DNA of 64,000 nucleotides from Clostridia bacterium (GCA_017517815.1 JAFWYA010000056.1:1-64000); one strand, 5' to 3'. Counted from the stretch's first letter, positions 44,449-53,618 are shown. The notes: generated by a model from the letters alone, not told the origin. Made by a program: numbers and translations.

Positions 44449-46077
44449 TTACTTGCCAACGATCATCTGGTAAGCTTCGTTGCCTTCGTCGATGACATCC
44501 TGCAGGCCGCGGCCCTTGAGCTCTTCGTAACGGGCGAAGAAGTCCTCAACGGAGATCTGGCCAGCGATGCACTGATCGCGGAAGGTGCAGATGCCGGCGC
44601 CGCCACGGATCAGCTCGCCAACGTACTCGTTGTAAGCGTCAGTCTCCTGAGTAGCGGGCATCTGATAGTACTTGCCAGCGTTCACGCCGTCCTCGCGGAG
44701 GCCGTCGTAGAAGGACTTGCGCGGCACGGTCAGGTCAGCCTCGGTCAGGCCGGAGAACACGCACTGCAGGAAGGAGTCGTTCAGCCAGTTGCCGCCGAAG
44801 GGAGCGAACTCGAGGTCGATGGTGCGGTAGGTGTTGAAGCCAGCAGCCACGATTTCGGGCTTCAGGATCTTCTTGCCGTCAACCACATCGTAGGTGTAGC
44901 CTTCGATGCCGTAGTTGTACAGGGTGGTGCCTTCGGGGCCGAACTGCCAGTTCCAGAACTTGCAGAGTTCTTCAACCAGACCATCCTGCTCAGCCTTCAC
45001 GGTCAGGCACCACTTCTTGCCCAGACCTTCGCGGATCTGCAGCATGCTGTCGCCGAAGGGTCCAACGATGGGAGCGCAGGTCAGGTACAGGCCGTCTTCA
45101 ACGCCGTTGGCCTGCAGGGTCTCGGAGTGCACAGCGCACTGCTCGGCCCAGGTGAACACGGTGCCAGCCAGGTTGCCAGACATGGTGTTGTACACGTCAG
45201 CCAGCTTACGGGTAGCGAACTCCTGGTCCAGGATGCCGTCGGCATACAGGGTGCGGACTTCCTCGAGGAAGGCCTTGTAGTTGGGATGGTCGTAGACCAT
45301 GCCGTAGGTGCCGTCGGGCAGGATGCAGAACTGGTCATTGCCAGAAGCAGCGATGCCGAAAGCGTTCAGCAGGGCATGCAGGCTGTAGTCGCCGTTGGCA
45401 CCCATTTCGAGAACCAGCGGGATCTCGTCAGCAGCGTCGCCGTTGCCGTTCACGTCGTTATCACGAACGCCGTACCAGTAGGTCTTCCACTCTTCCCAGT
45501 TGGTGGGAACAGCCAGGCCCAGCTTGTCCAGCCAGTCCTTACGGACGGCGGTGGACTGGGAACCAGGAACGTTGACCAGATCCGGCAGGCTCCAGATGCC
45601 GCCGTCGGCCTGAGCCCAGATGGCCATACGATCTTCGCCAACAGCTTCCACAACGTTGGGCATGAGATCGAGGTAGGGAGTCAGCTCAACGATCGCGCCT
45701 TCGTTCATCAGGGCGGGGATAGAGTAGTCGCCCGCAGCGCGGATCATGTGAGGCAGATTGTCAACGCCCTGAGCCAGAGCGGTGGCAACGTTGGTGGAGG
45801 TGTAGTCAGCGCGCCAGTCGACGTCGAAGTGCACGCCGGTCATCTTTTCGATGGTGGGGAAGTAGAAGCCGCCATCGAAGGTGGTGGAGTACTGATTGTA
45901 GTGATCGCCCAGAGCGGTAACGGTCATTTCGTTGTAGTACAGTTCACTCTTGGGGATTTCGATGTCAACCCACCAGTTAGCTTCGAGACCACCCATGGCC
46001 TCGGTGGCGGTGGCCAGAGCAGAGGTCATGGACAGAACCATGGCCAGAGCCAGAACCAGAGATACCAGTTTCTTCAT
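44449..46077 (-). CDS. Extracellular solute-binding protein, copy 1
   Basis: 542 residues, same build as copy 2: a signal sequence without a lipobox Cys (ending SALATATEA), FPTIEKMTGVHFDVDW, GGIWSLPDLVNVPGSQS, WYGVRDNDVNGNGDAADEIP and YNYGIEGYTYDVVDGKKIL. It lies 71 nt downstream of the lplC-type permease and belongs to its operon. Codon choice here is very uniform (GC-ending), as in highly expressed genes, so this is probably the main binding protein. Perfect AAGGAGG precedes the ATG. Confidence 0.93.
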   Translation of the reverse strand: MKKLVSLVLALAMVLSMTSALATATEAMGGLEANWWVDIEIPKSELYYNEMTVTALGDHYNQYSTTFDGGFYFPTIEKMTGVHFDVDWRADYTSTNVATALAQGVDNLPHMIRAAGDYSIPALMNEGAIVELTPYLDLMPNVVEAVGEDRMAIWAQADGGIWSLPDLVNVPGSQSTAVRKDWLDKLGLAVPTNWEEWKTYWYGVRDNDVNGNGDAADEIPLVLEMGANGDYSLHALLNAFGIAASGNDQFCILPDGTYGMVYDHPNYKAFLEEVRTLYADGILDQEFATRKLADVYNTMSGNLAGTVFTWAEQCAVHSETLQANGVEDGLYLTCAPIVGPFGDSMLQIREGLGKKWCLTVKAEQDGLVEELCKFWNWQFGPEGTTLYNYGIEGYTYDVVDGKKILKPEIVAAGFNTYRTIDLEFAPFGGNWLNDSFLQCVFSGLTEADLTVPRKSFYDGLREDGVNAGKYYQMPATQETDAYNEYVGELIRGGAGICTFRDQCIAGQISVEDFFARYEELKGRGLQDVIDEGNEAYQMIVGK

Positions 46078-46148
46078 ACGGGGAACCTCCTTGTTTATTC
46101 TTCTCTCAGTACCAAGCAGATACTGGGAAAATCAATTTGGGGTGGCGA

Positions 46149-47093
46149 TTAGCCCTTGACAGCGCCCAGGGTAACGCCGGAAACGAAGAACTTCTGCAGG
46201 AAGGGGTAGAGGATGATCATGGGAACCATCGACACGACCAAAACGCCGTTCTTCAGCTGCTGGCTGAGGGCAGCAACGCCCTTGTTGTTGGCAGCATTCG
46301 CGCTGGCGAGGTTGGAAGTGGAGGTTTCGGACGACAGAACCAGACGCTTGAGGAAGAGCTGCAGGGTTTCCTTCTTCTGATCGGACAGAAGAATCAGGGG
46401 ATTGAGGTAGTCATTCCAGTGACCAACGATGATCCACAGGGCAACGGTGGCAAGCACGGGCTTGGACAGCGGAATGATGAACTGCAGCAGGATGCGGTAG
46501 TCACCGGCGCCGTCGATGCGGGCGGATTCAATGATGGAGAAGGGAATGGACTGGAAATAAGAACGGATAATGGTTACGTTGTAGGCAGTGATCAGGCCGT
46601 TGAGGATCAGCGCCCAGGGGCTGTTGTACAGGCCCAGACCCTGAATGTTGAGGAACAGGGGCACGATGCCGGCCTGGAACCACATGGTGAAGATGATGAT
46701 GTAGGTGTAGAGCTTCTTGCCGTAGAAATCGCCGTAAGCGATCGGGTAGGCGGCAATGCAGCAGCCAATCAGACTCAGCACGCAGCCAACACCAGCGATG
46801 AAGATGGTATTGAACATGGAGTTCCACATGTCGGGATCAGAGAAGATGGCGTTGTAGGCCTGCGGGTCAAATCCCTTGGGGTAGAAGGTAACGTCGGCAG
46901 CCAGCACGTAGCGTTCTGCGGACATGGAGATGGATACAACGTTGAGAACCGGGTAGAGGAAGAACAGCAGAAGCAGGAACATGACGATCACGTTCGCAGT
47001 ATCGAAGATCTTGTCGCCGGTGGAACGCTTGATGTAGTTGTTGGCGGGCACGTGCTTCTTCTGCTTGGGAGCCTTTGCAGTAACAGCAGTCAT
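46149..47093 (-). CDS. Sugar ABC transporter permease, LplC type
   Basis: 314 residues with six membrane segments. The EAA loop that docks to the ATPase reads ESARIDGAGDYRILLQFIIPLSKP. The N-terminal basic region and GVTLGAVKG ending are typical of LplC/YtcP permeases. It pairs with the LplB-type protein encoded 20 nt upstream. No ATPase gene is nearby; such importers usually share an MsmX-like ATPase encoded elsewhere. Confidence 0.95.
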   Translation of the reverse strand: MTAVTAKAPKQKKHVPANNYIKRSTGDKIFDTANVIVMFLLLLFFLYPVLNVVSISMSAERYVLAADVTFYPKGFDPQAYNAIFSDPDMWNSMFNTIFIAGVGCVLSLIGCCIAAYPIAYGDFYGKKLYTYIIIFTMWFQAGIVPLFLNIQGLGLYNSPWALILNGLITAYNVTIIRSYFQSIPFSIIESARIDGAGDYRILLQFIIPLSKPVLATVALWIIVGHWNDYLNPLILLSDQKKETLQLFLKRLVLSSETSTSNLASANAANNKGVAALSQQLKNGVLVVSMVPMIILYPFLQKFFVSGVTLGAVKG

Positions 47094-47113
47094 TTTTCAA
47101 TACGCTCCTTTCA

Positions 47114-48070
47114 TCAGAACAGCGCGGTCTCGGAAACCTTCTTGCTGATCGTGTTGGCAACCAGAACAAGGCACAGAGAAACCACAGAGTTGATCAGGCC
47201 GCCAGCGGTAGCCAGACCGTACTTCTGGCTGACCATACCGGTCTTGTAGATGTAGGTGGGAAGCATTTCGGAAACCTGCAGGTTCAGCGTGTTCTGCAGC
47301 AGGTAGATCTTGTCGAACACGCAGTTGAGCAGCTGGCCCAGCTGCATGATGAGCAGCAGCACGAAGGTCTGAGCCAGACCCGGCAGGGTCACGTTGCGGA
47401 TACGCTGCCAGCGGTTGGCACCGTCGATGTGAGCAGCCTCATACAGCGCCTGGTCGATACCGGAAATGGCGGAGATGTAGATAACGGCGTTCCAACCGAT
47501 GTTCTGCCACAGACCGGAAACGATGTTGATGCCATAGAAATAATTGGGGATGGCCATGAAGTTGATGGGCTGCAAGCCAAGTGATTTGTATACCTTGGCG
47601 ATAATACCGATAGAGGGAGAGCAGATGTTCATGATCATGGAGACCATGACGACGGTGGACACGAAGTGGGGCATGTAGCTGACGGTCTGCACGATCTTCT
47701 TATAACGGAAGTTGCGCAGCTCGTTGAGCAGAATGGCAAATGCCAGCGGAGCCGGGAACACAAAAACCAGAGACAGCAGGTTCAGGCTCAGGGTGTTGCG
47801 GATGTACTGCCACAGGTCGGGGCTGGACAACAGGCGCTCAAACCACTTCAGGCCGACAAACTTGGAGTCGAAACCGCGCAGCAGCTTATAATCGTAGAAG
47901 GATGCGCGCAGATAGTACATGGGCATGTACTTGAACAGGAACATGTAAAGCAGAACCGGGATGACCATCATATAGATGTAACGGTTGCCCCAGATCTTCG
48001 AGCGCACGCGCCTGCGCATCGACGGAGAGTTGAATACGGTCGCCTTTTTCTTTTTCGCCGCGATGTTCAA
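47114..48070 (-). CDS. Sugar ABC transporter permease, LplB type
   Basis: 318 residues with six membrane segments. The EAA loop is EAAHIDGANRWQRIRNVTLP; YIYKTGMVSQKYGLATAGG near the C-terminus is characteristic of LplB/YteP. The proposed start is the TTG at 48070, seven nt after AAAGGGG; the frame is open to another TTG at 48097 without a ribosome site. First gene of the importer operon lplB-lplC-SBP1-SBP2. Confidence 0.92.
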   Translation of the reverse strand: MNIAAKKKKATVFNSPSMRRRVRSKIWGNRYIYMMVIPVLLYMFLFKYMPMYYLRASFYDYKLLRGFDSKFVGLKWFERLLSSPDLWQYIRNTLSLNLLSLVFVFPAPLAFAILLNELRNFRYKKIVQTVSYMPHFVSTVVMVSMIMNICSPSIGIIAKVYKSLGLQPINFMAIPNYFYGINIVSGLWQNIGWNAVIYISAISGIDQALYEAAHIDGANRWQRIRNVTLPGLAQTFVLLLIMQLGQLLNCVFDKIYLLQNTLNLQVSEMLPTYIYKTGMVSQKYGLATAGGLINSVVSLCLVLVANTISKKVSETALF

Positions 48071-48161
48071 AGAGAAAGCCCCTTTCCGTGTGCACAAACA
48101 AGCCGTTCGTGCATTAATTTAGAACGATTCACCAAATGCGTATGCATTCTTTCGTTATTTC

Positions 48162-48190
48162 ATCATAACATTCTTCGTGTGTTTTTGCAA
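48162..48190 (-). promoter_or_regulatory. Promoter of the importer operon
   Basis: TTGCAA (48185-48190) and TATGAT (48162-48167) on the minus strand, 17-nt spacer, leaving a leader of about 85 nt before the lplB start. Confidence 0.75.
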
Positions 48191-48245
48191 TAGTCAATTT
48201 GAATTTTATTTTTTTCCAGAATACAGGCGCGAACTTTTTCGCGTC

Positions 48246-48265
48246 TTATTCAAACTTTCGAATAA
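48246..48265. promoter_or_regulatory. Possible operator in the divergent control region
   Basis: TTATTC (48246-48251) and GAATAA (48260-48265) form an inverted repeat in the AT-rich 400-bp space between the importer operon and the NamZ gene. TTCAAC also recurs at about 48302, 48313 and 48338. The rest of 48200-48390 holds no gene that I can see. Confidence 0.35.
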
Positions 48266-48396
48266 AAAAACACACCTTCTTTCAGTATTTCGGTATTTTT
48301 ATTCAACGAACTTTCAACGATGTAGTATTATACCACTATTCAACCAAAGAGTACATAACAAATTTTTTCGGAAAAACCACTCTGCGATTTGCGGGA

Positions 48397-48425
48397 TTGA
48401 CTTCCCCTTTTCCCTTTGATATCAT
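48397..48425 (+). promoter_or_regulatory. Promoter of the NamZ-type gene
   Basis: TTGACT (48397-48402) and TATCAT (48420-48425) with a 17-nt spacer, about 40 nt before the ribosome site GAGGAGG. Confidence 0.78.
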
Positions 48426-48472
48426 TCTAACTACATATTAATTCCCTACCTTTCAGAGGAGGAAAACATTCT

Positions 48473-49615
48473 ATGACAAAAGCACATGTTCTCAGCGGTC
48501 TGGAAAACCTGTCTTCCGTACACGAGCTTCTTGCAGGCAAACGCATTGGCCTGATGACCAACCCCAACGGCGTGGATCACTTCGGCCGTTCCACCATTGA
48601 TATCATCAATGAAAAATACAATCTGGCCGCCTTGTTTGGCGTTGAGCACGGCGTGCGCGGCGACCTGCAGGCAGGCGACGACGTGGGTACCTACGTAGAC
48701 GCTGCCACCGGCGTCACTGTGTATTCGCTGTTTGGTCATACCGATGAAAGCCGCATGATGACTGCGGAGATGACCGACTCTTTCGACGTGTTTGTCTTTG
48801 ACATGCAGGACGTGGGCGTTCGTTTCTATACTTATATGTATTCTCTGGCTTACGCCATGCAGGCCTGCGAAAAGGCCGGCAAGCCCGTCATCGTTCTGGA
48901 CCGCCTCAACCCCGTTGGCGGCCTCAAGCGTGAAGGCACCCTGCATGACGGCAAAAACTTCTGCAGCTTTGTGGGCAACTATGGTCTGCCCTCCCGTACC
49001 GGTTTGACCATCGGCGAACTGGCCCGCCATTTCAAGCGTCATCTCGCGCTGGATGATCTGGATCTGACCGTTGTGCCCATGCTCGGCTGGACCCGCGACA
49101 TGCATCTGTGCGATACCGACGTCATCTGGCCCACCCCCTCCCCCAACTGCCCCACCTACAACTCTGCGCTGTGCTATGTGGGCACCTGTGTTTTTGAAGG
49201 CACCAACGTAAGCGAAGGCCGCGGCACCACCCTGCCCTTTGAGCTGATCGGCGCTCCGTGGATCGACCAGTATGCACTGGTCAAAAAACTCAACAGCTAC
49301 GGCGTGGAAGGCATCGTTTACCGCCCCACCACCTTCAAGCCCACCTTCCACAAGCATGTGGGCGAAATTTGCAAGGGCGTGCAGATGCATGTGACCGATC
49401 CTAAGAATGCCGAGCTGTTCAAGGCTGGCCTGTACATTCTGGAAGCCATCCGCGAGCTGTTCCCCGACAAGCTGGAGTTCCGTGATCATTTCATCGACCT
49501 GCTGCTGGCTACCGACGAGTACCGTCTGGGCATGAGCGCCGACGATCTCATCGCCAAGCACGCTCCCGGCGTGGCAGCCTTCAGCAAGAGCGTTGAAGAT
49601 CTGCTGCTCTACTGA
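48473..49615 (+). CDS. NamZ-type exo-beta-N-acetylmuramidase (GH171, DUF1343)
   Basis: 380 residues, the family length without a signal peptide. Conserved blocks: GKRIGLMTNPNGVDHFG, LAALFGVEHGVRGDLQAG, FDMQDVGVRFYTYMYS, VLDRLNPVGG and FEGTNVSEGRGTTLPFELIG. B. subtilis NamZ removes MurNAc from the non-reducing end of peptidoglycan fragments and is exported; this copy has no export signal, so it may act on imported muropeptide sugars or another glycan. It is divergent from the importer operon and convergent with the GH36 gene. Confidence 0.9.
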   Translation: MTKAHVLSGLENLSSVHELLAGKRIGLMTNPNGVDHFGRSTIDIINEKYNLAALFGVEHGVRGDLQAGDDVGTYVDAATGVTVYSLFGHTDESRMMTAEMTDSFDVFVFDMQDVGVRFYTYMYSLAYAMQACEKAGKPVIVLDRLNPVGGLKREGTLHDGKNFCSFVGNYGLPSRTGLTIGELARHFKRHLALDDLDLTVVPMLGWTRDMHLCDTDVIWPTPSPNCPTYNSALCYVGTCVFEGTNVSEGRGTTLPFELIGAPWIDQYALVKKLNSYGVEGIVYRPTTFKPTFHKHVGEICKGVQMHVTDPKNAELFKAGLYILEAIRELFPDKLEFRDHFIDLLLATDEYRLGMSADDLIAKHAPGVAAFSKSVEDLLLY

Positions 49616-49626
49616 TCATTCGGGCA

Positions 49627-49663
49627 CAAAAAACCGGCGGGGTTTTCCCCGCCGGTTTTTTTG
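49627..49663. terminator. Bidirectional terminator
   Basis: AACCGGCGGGG/CCCCGCCGGTT stem, TTTT loop, A run before and seven T after. It serves the NamZ-type gene and the convergent alpha-galactosidase gene. Confidence 0.95.
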
Positions 49664-49666
49664 TTG

Positions 49667-51814
49667 TTATTCAACCACTTTCCATGCACTGACGATACTG
49701 TGATAATCGCCCTTCATCGAGCATTCAAAGCCATAGTTCATCAGAACCTCGCCCGTCATGCGGCGGCCGTCTTCACATTCATACACCGCATCGGCAATCA
49801 GCCCGCGCATACGGAAATGCGGCATGGGCAGATCCCAGCAGCGCATGCCGTGGGAGAACGCAAACACGGTGAAAGCCTTGCGGTCACGGCGCACATATTC
49901 GAACACCGCATAGGGATTTTCTGTCGCAGAAGCCAGCGTGTAGACATAGCTGTTTTGCAGATCGGCGCGGCGCTGCTTGAACTCAGCAATGCCGACCTTC
50001 AGCTGCTGCTTGGTCTCCTCGTTTGCCGTGAGCAAGTTGATGCCAATGCCCATCGATCCTGTCATGCCCCAGCGAATACGGAAATCCAGCGGTGTTTTGC
50101 GCATGTGGATGTGATGCATTTCAGGCGCAATCGTACCTGCGCCGCCTGCTGTTTTGGGAATGAACAGCGTGGTGAAGCCCTCGTGCAGCACCATCACGTC
50201 CACCGGGTCGGCATTGTCAGAACGGTTGATGCGATCGGCATAGGGCACCATGCCAAAATCGCTGCGTCCGCCGCCAGAGGCGCAGTTTTCCAGCAGCAGA
50301 TCAGGATACTTCTCGTTCATATGCTGCCAGATTTTTTCGATATTCTGAATATAGCGGATGGACAGGCTCTGCTGATCCTCCAGCGCAGCATCGGGCCAAC
50401 CGCTTTCGGTGACGTAGCGGTTCATGTCCCATTTGAGGTAATCCAGTTCATATTCCTCAATCACGCGATCCAGCTGTTCGATGGCCCAGTCGCGCACGTC
50501 GTCGCGCGCCATATTCAGGATCAGCTGGCTGCGCTGCAGCGTTGCTTCGCGCTTTGGATCACGGATGACCCAGTCCGGATGAGCACGGTAGAGATCACTG
50601 TCGGGGTTGACCATTTCCGGCTCCACCCACAGGCCAAACAGCATGCCCTTTTCATGGCAGGCACGTGCAATGGGCGCAAGGCCATTGGGGAAGCGTGCGG
50701 TGTCATGCACCCAGTCGCCCAGCCCGGCTTTTTCATCCACACGGCCGGGCATCCAGCCATCGTCGATCACAAACAGCTCCACACCCAGCCTGGCGCATTC
50801 TTCCAGCAGGCCCGTGCAGTTCTGCTCATCCACGCGGAACTCATACGGATACCACGAATTGTAAATCACAGGGCGTTCAGCAGCCGCTTTGTTGATCTTT
50901 TTGCCGCGCGGCAGCAGGTAATCATACTGCCAGTCGTACAGCGTTTCAGACATATGGTCAAAACCGCAGGCAGAGAAGCCGCCGGTGAACATGGGCGTAG
51001 TCATGCTTTCGCCGGGTTTGAGATTCCAGCGGCTGTCGAAATGGTTGACGCCGCCGGTAACCGATACGTTTTTGCCATACTGGCGTTCCACATTGATGGT
51101 GAAGTCGCCGCTCCAGTGAAGCAGGCCGTAATAGACCTCGCCTGTCTGCTGCGTGGACTTTCCCTTTTCATCCAGCGCAAAGAAGGGCGTCTGCTGGGCG
51201 CCTTCACAGGTGAGGCGGTCATTTTGCAGCACAGTACGCGCCTGCGTCAGCATCAGCTGATTTTTGCCGTACTCAGCGCCCCAGCTGCCGGCCATGTGCG
51301 TCAGCCGCCAGTCCAAACCGCGCGGCAGATGCCACGTTGCGCTCTTGATGGCCTGCAGTTCGATAGGCGCATCGGTGGGATTTTTCACCACAATCCAACG
51401 GCCCAGCAGCGGCAAGTCGCCCCAGCCGCGATAATGCAGTTCCACTTCAAAAGGATAGTCGCTGTCCTTTGCCCATACCGTCAGCTCATTATCAGCGATC
51501 TCATGGCGCTGATAACGCAGACGCACGCCGCGGCTGCCGTCGGCATGGCGCGGCCAGATGACCGCTTCGGTAAAATCACCCGGTTCATGGGTAGGCAATT
51601 CAAAATCCTCAAATCTGAGCGAGCCCGTGCCGCGCAGACGCTCAGAGGGCAGCAGCTTTTCAGCTGCGATGGGCATAAGGCTTTCGTCATCTTTGAGCGC
51701 ACGGCCCCAGTACAGGTGCAGCATACGCCCATCCTGCGCCACGCCGAAGGCATAGGACATCTCAGAAGTCTTTAAATGAAAGAAATGACCGGTTTCGCAA
51801 TAGGTGATTCTCAT
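49667..51814 (-). CDS. Alpha-galactosidase, GH36
   Basis: 715 residues, the GH36 length. The barrel motifs are present: RPVIYNSWYPYEFRVDE, LFVIDDGWMPGR, LDYLKWDMNR (nucleophile Asp) and NCASGGGRSDFGMV with RSDNADPVD (acid/base Asp). It releases terminal alpha-galactose, or alpha-GalNAc in some members, from oligosaccharides. No signal peptide. GGGAGG precedes the ATG at 51814; the frame is open further upstream but crosses the DUF1836 terminator. It appears monocistronic but lies beside the glycan importer and fits the same intracellular degradation route. Confidence 0.96.
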   Translation of the reverse strand: MRITYCETGHFFHLKTSEMSYAFGVAQDGRMLHLYWGRALKDDESLMPIAAEKLLPSERLRGTGSLRFEDFELPTHEPGDFTEAVIWPRHADGSRGVRLRYQRHEIADNELTVWAKDSDYPFEVELHYRGWGDLPLLGRWIVVKNPTDAPIELQAIKSATWHLPRGLDWRLTHMAGSWGAEYGKNQLMLTQARTVLQNDRLTCEGAQQTPFFALDEKGKSTQQTGEVYYGLLHWSGDFTINVERQYGKNVSVTGGVNHFDSRWNLKPGESMTTPMFTGGFSACGFDHMSETLYDWQYDYLLPRGKKINKAAAERPVIYNSWYPYEFRVDEQNCTGLLEECARLGVELFVIDDGWMPGRVDEKAGLGDWVHDTARFPNGLAPIARACHEKGMLFGLWVEPEMVNPDSDLYRAHPDWVIRDPKREATLQRSQLILNMARDDVRDWAIEQLDRVIEEYELDYLKWDMNRYVTESGWPDAALEDQQSLSIRYIQNIEKIWQHMNEKYPDLLLENCASGGGRSDFGMVPYADRINRSDNADPVDVMVLHEGFTTLFIPKTAGGAGTIAPEMHHIHMRKTPLDFRIRWGMTGSMGIGINLLTANEETKQQLKVGIAEFKQRRADLQNSYVYTLASATENPYAVFEYVRRDRKAFTVFAFSHGMRCWDLPMPHFRMRGLIADAVYECEDGRRMTGEVLMNYGFECSMKGDYHSIVSAWKVVE

Positions 51815-51931
51815 GGTTTTACCTCCCCAGAGCCTGTCAGCCATATGGATTTGTATTGTTGTGATTATCTTACCACGGCACCTGGACTGTGACAATTCGA
51901 AAACAAACGGAAAAGTCCCCGATTTTTTGAT

Positions 51932-51960
51932 GAAAAAAGGCCGGCGATCGCCGGCCTGAA
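51932..51960 (-). terminator. Rho-independent terminator
   Basis: AGGCCGGCG/CGCCGGCCT stem on the minus strand followed by TTTTTT, after the DUF1836 gene. Confidence 0.9.
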
Positions 51961-51969
51961 ATAATAGCA

Positions 51970-52503
51970 TTATGAATGAAGATTATCTTCGTCCTGCCGA
52001 CGAAGCTCCGAAAAGAGAGCATTGAGGTACACCTTGTGCGCAACGGTAATGATGGTATTGCGCAGCATGATTTTTTCGTCCGTTTCTTCCACACCGATGA
52101 CAGCAATGTCATTTTTGAGTCCAAACACAAACTCCAGCACGTTTTCCAGTTCGCTGCAGAAGTAATCGTAGGCGACCTGTTCGGAATAGCTTGCCTTCTG
52201 TATGCGCACAGTCAACCCGATATCCTCCATCGACAGCGCCGTTTTGATCACTGCGATGTACATCAGATAAGCGATCTGGCTGCGGCTGTACTGCTTGCGG
52301 ATGGGCTTGTCCACCAGCCCTTTTTTGACATAATTGCTGATCATGCTGGAAGTGATCTCCACGCCCGCCAGCGCCGAAAGCTGATCGCTGATGTACTTGG
52401 TCGCCTGTTCCAGATACAGTCCCATTGCAGGCAGCTGGTCATATCTGGGCAGGCGGAAGTTTTCGACGCAGCGGCTGACGCGTTGTTTGACGCATATGTC
52501 CAT
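51970..52503 (-). CDS. DUF1836 protein, MerR-like HTH
   Basis: 177 residues. SSMISNYVKKGLVDKPIRKQYSR near residues 50-75 is the helix-turn-helix that gives the family its MerR-like character: choice of a non-permissive strand order followed by a basic wing. The C-terminal 90 residues are helical. The family is common in Clostridia and unassigned; DNA binding is inferred. GGAGG precedes the ATG at 52503. It is divergent from the degV gene, about 150 bp apart. Confidence 0.85.
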   Translation of the reverse strand: MDICVKQRVSRCVENFRLPRYDQLPAMGLYLEQATKYISDQLSALAGVEITSSMISNYVKKGLVDKPIRKQYSRSQIAYLMYIAVIKTALSMEDIGLTVRIQKASYSEQVAYDYFCSELENVLEFVFGLKNDIAVIGVEETDEKIMLRNTIITVAHKVYLNALFSELRRQDEDNLHS

Positions 52504-52583
52504 GTTTCTCGCCTCCAGCAAATAGTATAGCCCGAACCCTGTCAAAAGTCAATCAAACGCCATTAACGGTTTTTGAAAAACCC

Positions 52584-52612
52584 TTGACGGGATATAACGA
52601 ACAGTGTAGAAT
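52584..52612 (+). promoter_or_regulatory. Promoter of the degV gene
   Basis: TTGACG (52584-52589) and TAGAAT (52607-52612), 17-nt spacer. Confidence 0.78.
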
Positions 52613-52656
52613 GGGAAGAGCTGACTGCCAGCAATTGTTTTTTGAGGTGTAGTGCT

Positions 52657-53493
52657 ATGCAGTATCAAATTGTTGCCGATTCTTCCTCCAATCTTTTTCA
52701 TCTGGAGGACGTTTCCTATGCTCATGTTCCCATGAAGCTCATCACTTCTGAAAAGGAATATGTTGACGAGCCTGGCCTGAATCTGGAAGAACTGGTCTGC
52801 GCGCTTGAAAAGCTGACCACCCCTACCGGCTCCTCCTGCCCCAACAGCCAGGAATGGCTGGATGCCTTTGGCGATGCCGACGGTGTGTTTGGCGTGACCA
52901 TCACCAGCAACCTTTCAGGCTGCCATTCCGCCGCCTCGGTTGCTGCCGATGACTACCGCGCCCAGAAGCCCGATGCAAAAGTCTGCATTCTGGACTCGCT
53001 GTCCACCGGCCCGGAAATGAAGCTGATCGTCGAAAAGCTGCGTGAACGCATCTTGAGCGGCGACATATTTGAGCAGATCGAGCAGACTGTACGCAATTAC
53101 ATGAAGCACACTCATCTGCTGTTTACGCTGCAGTCGCTCAACAACCTGGCACGCAATGGCCGCGTAAGCCCTGCCGTGGCTAAAATTGCAACCGTGCTTC
53201 GCATTTGCATCATGGGCCGCGCCAGCGATGTGGGCACCCTCGAACCCCTACAGAAGTGCCGCGGTGAAAAACGCGCGCTGATCGCTCTGGTGGATAAAAT
53301 GAAGGAGCTTGGCTTCAAGGGCGGCAAGGTGCGCATTGACCACTGCCTCAACCTGGAAGGTGCCCGTCAGCTCAAGGATATGATTCTGTCCCATTTCCCC
53401 TCCGCCGACATCATCATTGACGAGTGCCGTGCGCTATGCAGCTTCTACGCCGAACGCGGCGGACTGCTGGTGGGCTTTGAGGATGGGATGTAA
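52657..53493 (+). CDS. DegV family fatty-acid-binding protein
   Basis: 278 residues. It starts VADSSSNLF, has the mid-region SCPNSQEWLDAF and TITSNLSGCHSAA, then LFTLQSLNNLARNGRV and ends GGLLVGFEDGM. DegV/FakB proteins hold a fatty acid in an enclosed tunnel and present it to FakA kinase, or work as lipid carriers. Which of the roles applies is open; no fakA gene is in view. TGAGGTG precedes the ATG at 52657. It has its own promoter and terminator. Confidence 0.94.
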   Translation: MQYQIVADSSSNLFHLEDVSYAHVPMKLITSEKEYVDEPGLNLEELVCALEKLTTPTGSSCPNSQEWLDAFGDADGVFGVTITSNLSGCHSAASVAADDYRAQKPDAKVCILDSLSTGPEMKLIVEKLRERILSGDIFEQIEQTVRNYMKHTHLLFTLQSLNNLARNGRVSPAVAKIATVLRICIMGRASDVGTLEPLQKCRGEKRALIALVDKMKELGFKGGKVRIDHCLNLEGARQLKDMILSHFPSADIIIDECRALCSFYAERGGLLVGFEDGM

Positions 53494-53496
53494 ATT

Positions 53497-53530
53497 GAAA
53501 ACACCGTGACTTTGTTCACGGTGTTTTTTC
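53497..53530 (+). terminator. Rho-independent terminator
   Basis: AACACCGTGA pairs with TCACGGTGTT around CTTTGT, followed by TTTT. Confidence 0.9.
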
Positions 53531-53583
53531 GTTGATTTTTCTATATCAGCATGTGAAAAAGTTCGCCTTCTGCTTGAGTTGCA

Positions 53584-53613
53584 AAAAGCCTCTGACTTTC
53601 GTCAGAGGCTTTC
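53584..53613 (-). terminator. Terminator of the tRNA gene used as integration site
   Basis: On the minus strand GCCTCTGAC/GTCAGAGGC with GAAA loop and TTTTT. It lies just beyond the CCA end of the tRNA fragment and marks the original downstream flank of the tRNA gene. Confidence 0.85.
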
Positions 53614-53618
53614 CTCGG

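Noticed and set aside
44362..46152. 596-codon plus-strand frame over the binding-protein gene
   Set aside because: It mirrors the minus-strand solute-binding protein and its terminator. The composition is a shadow artefact.
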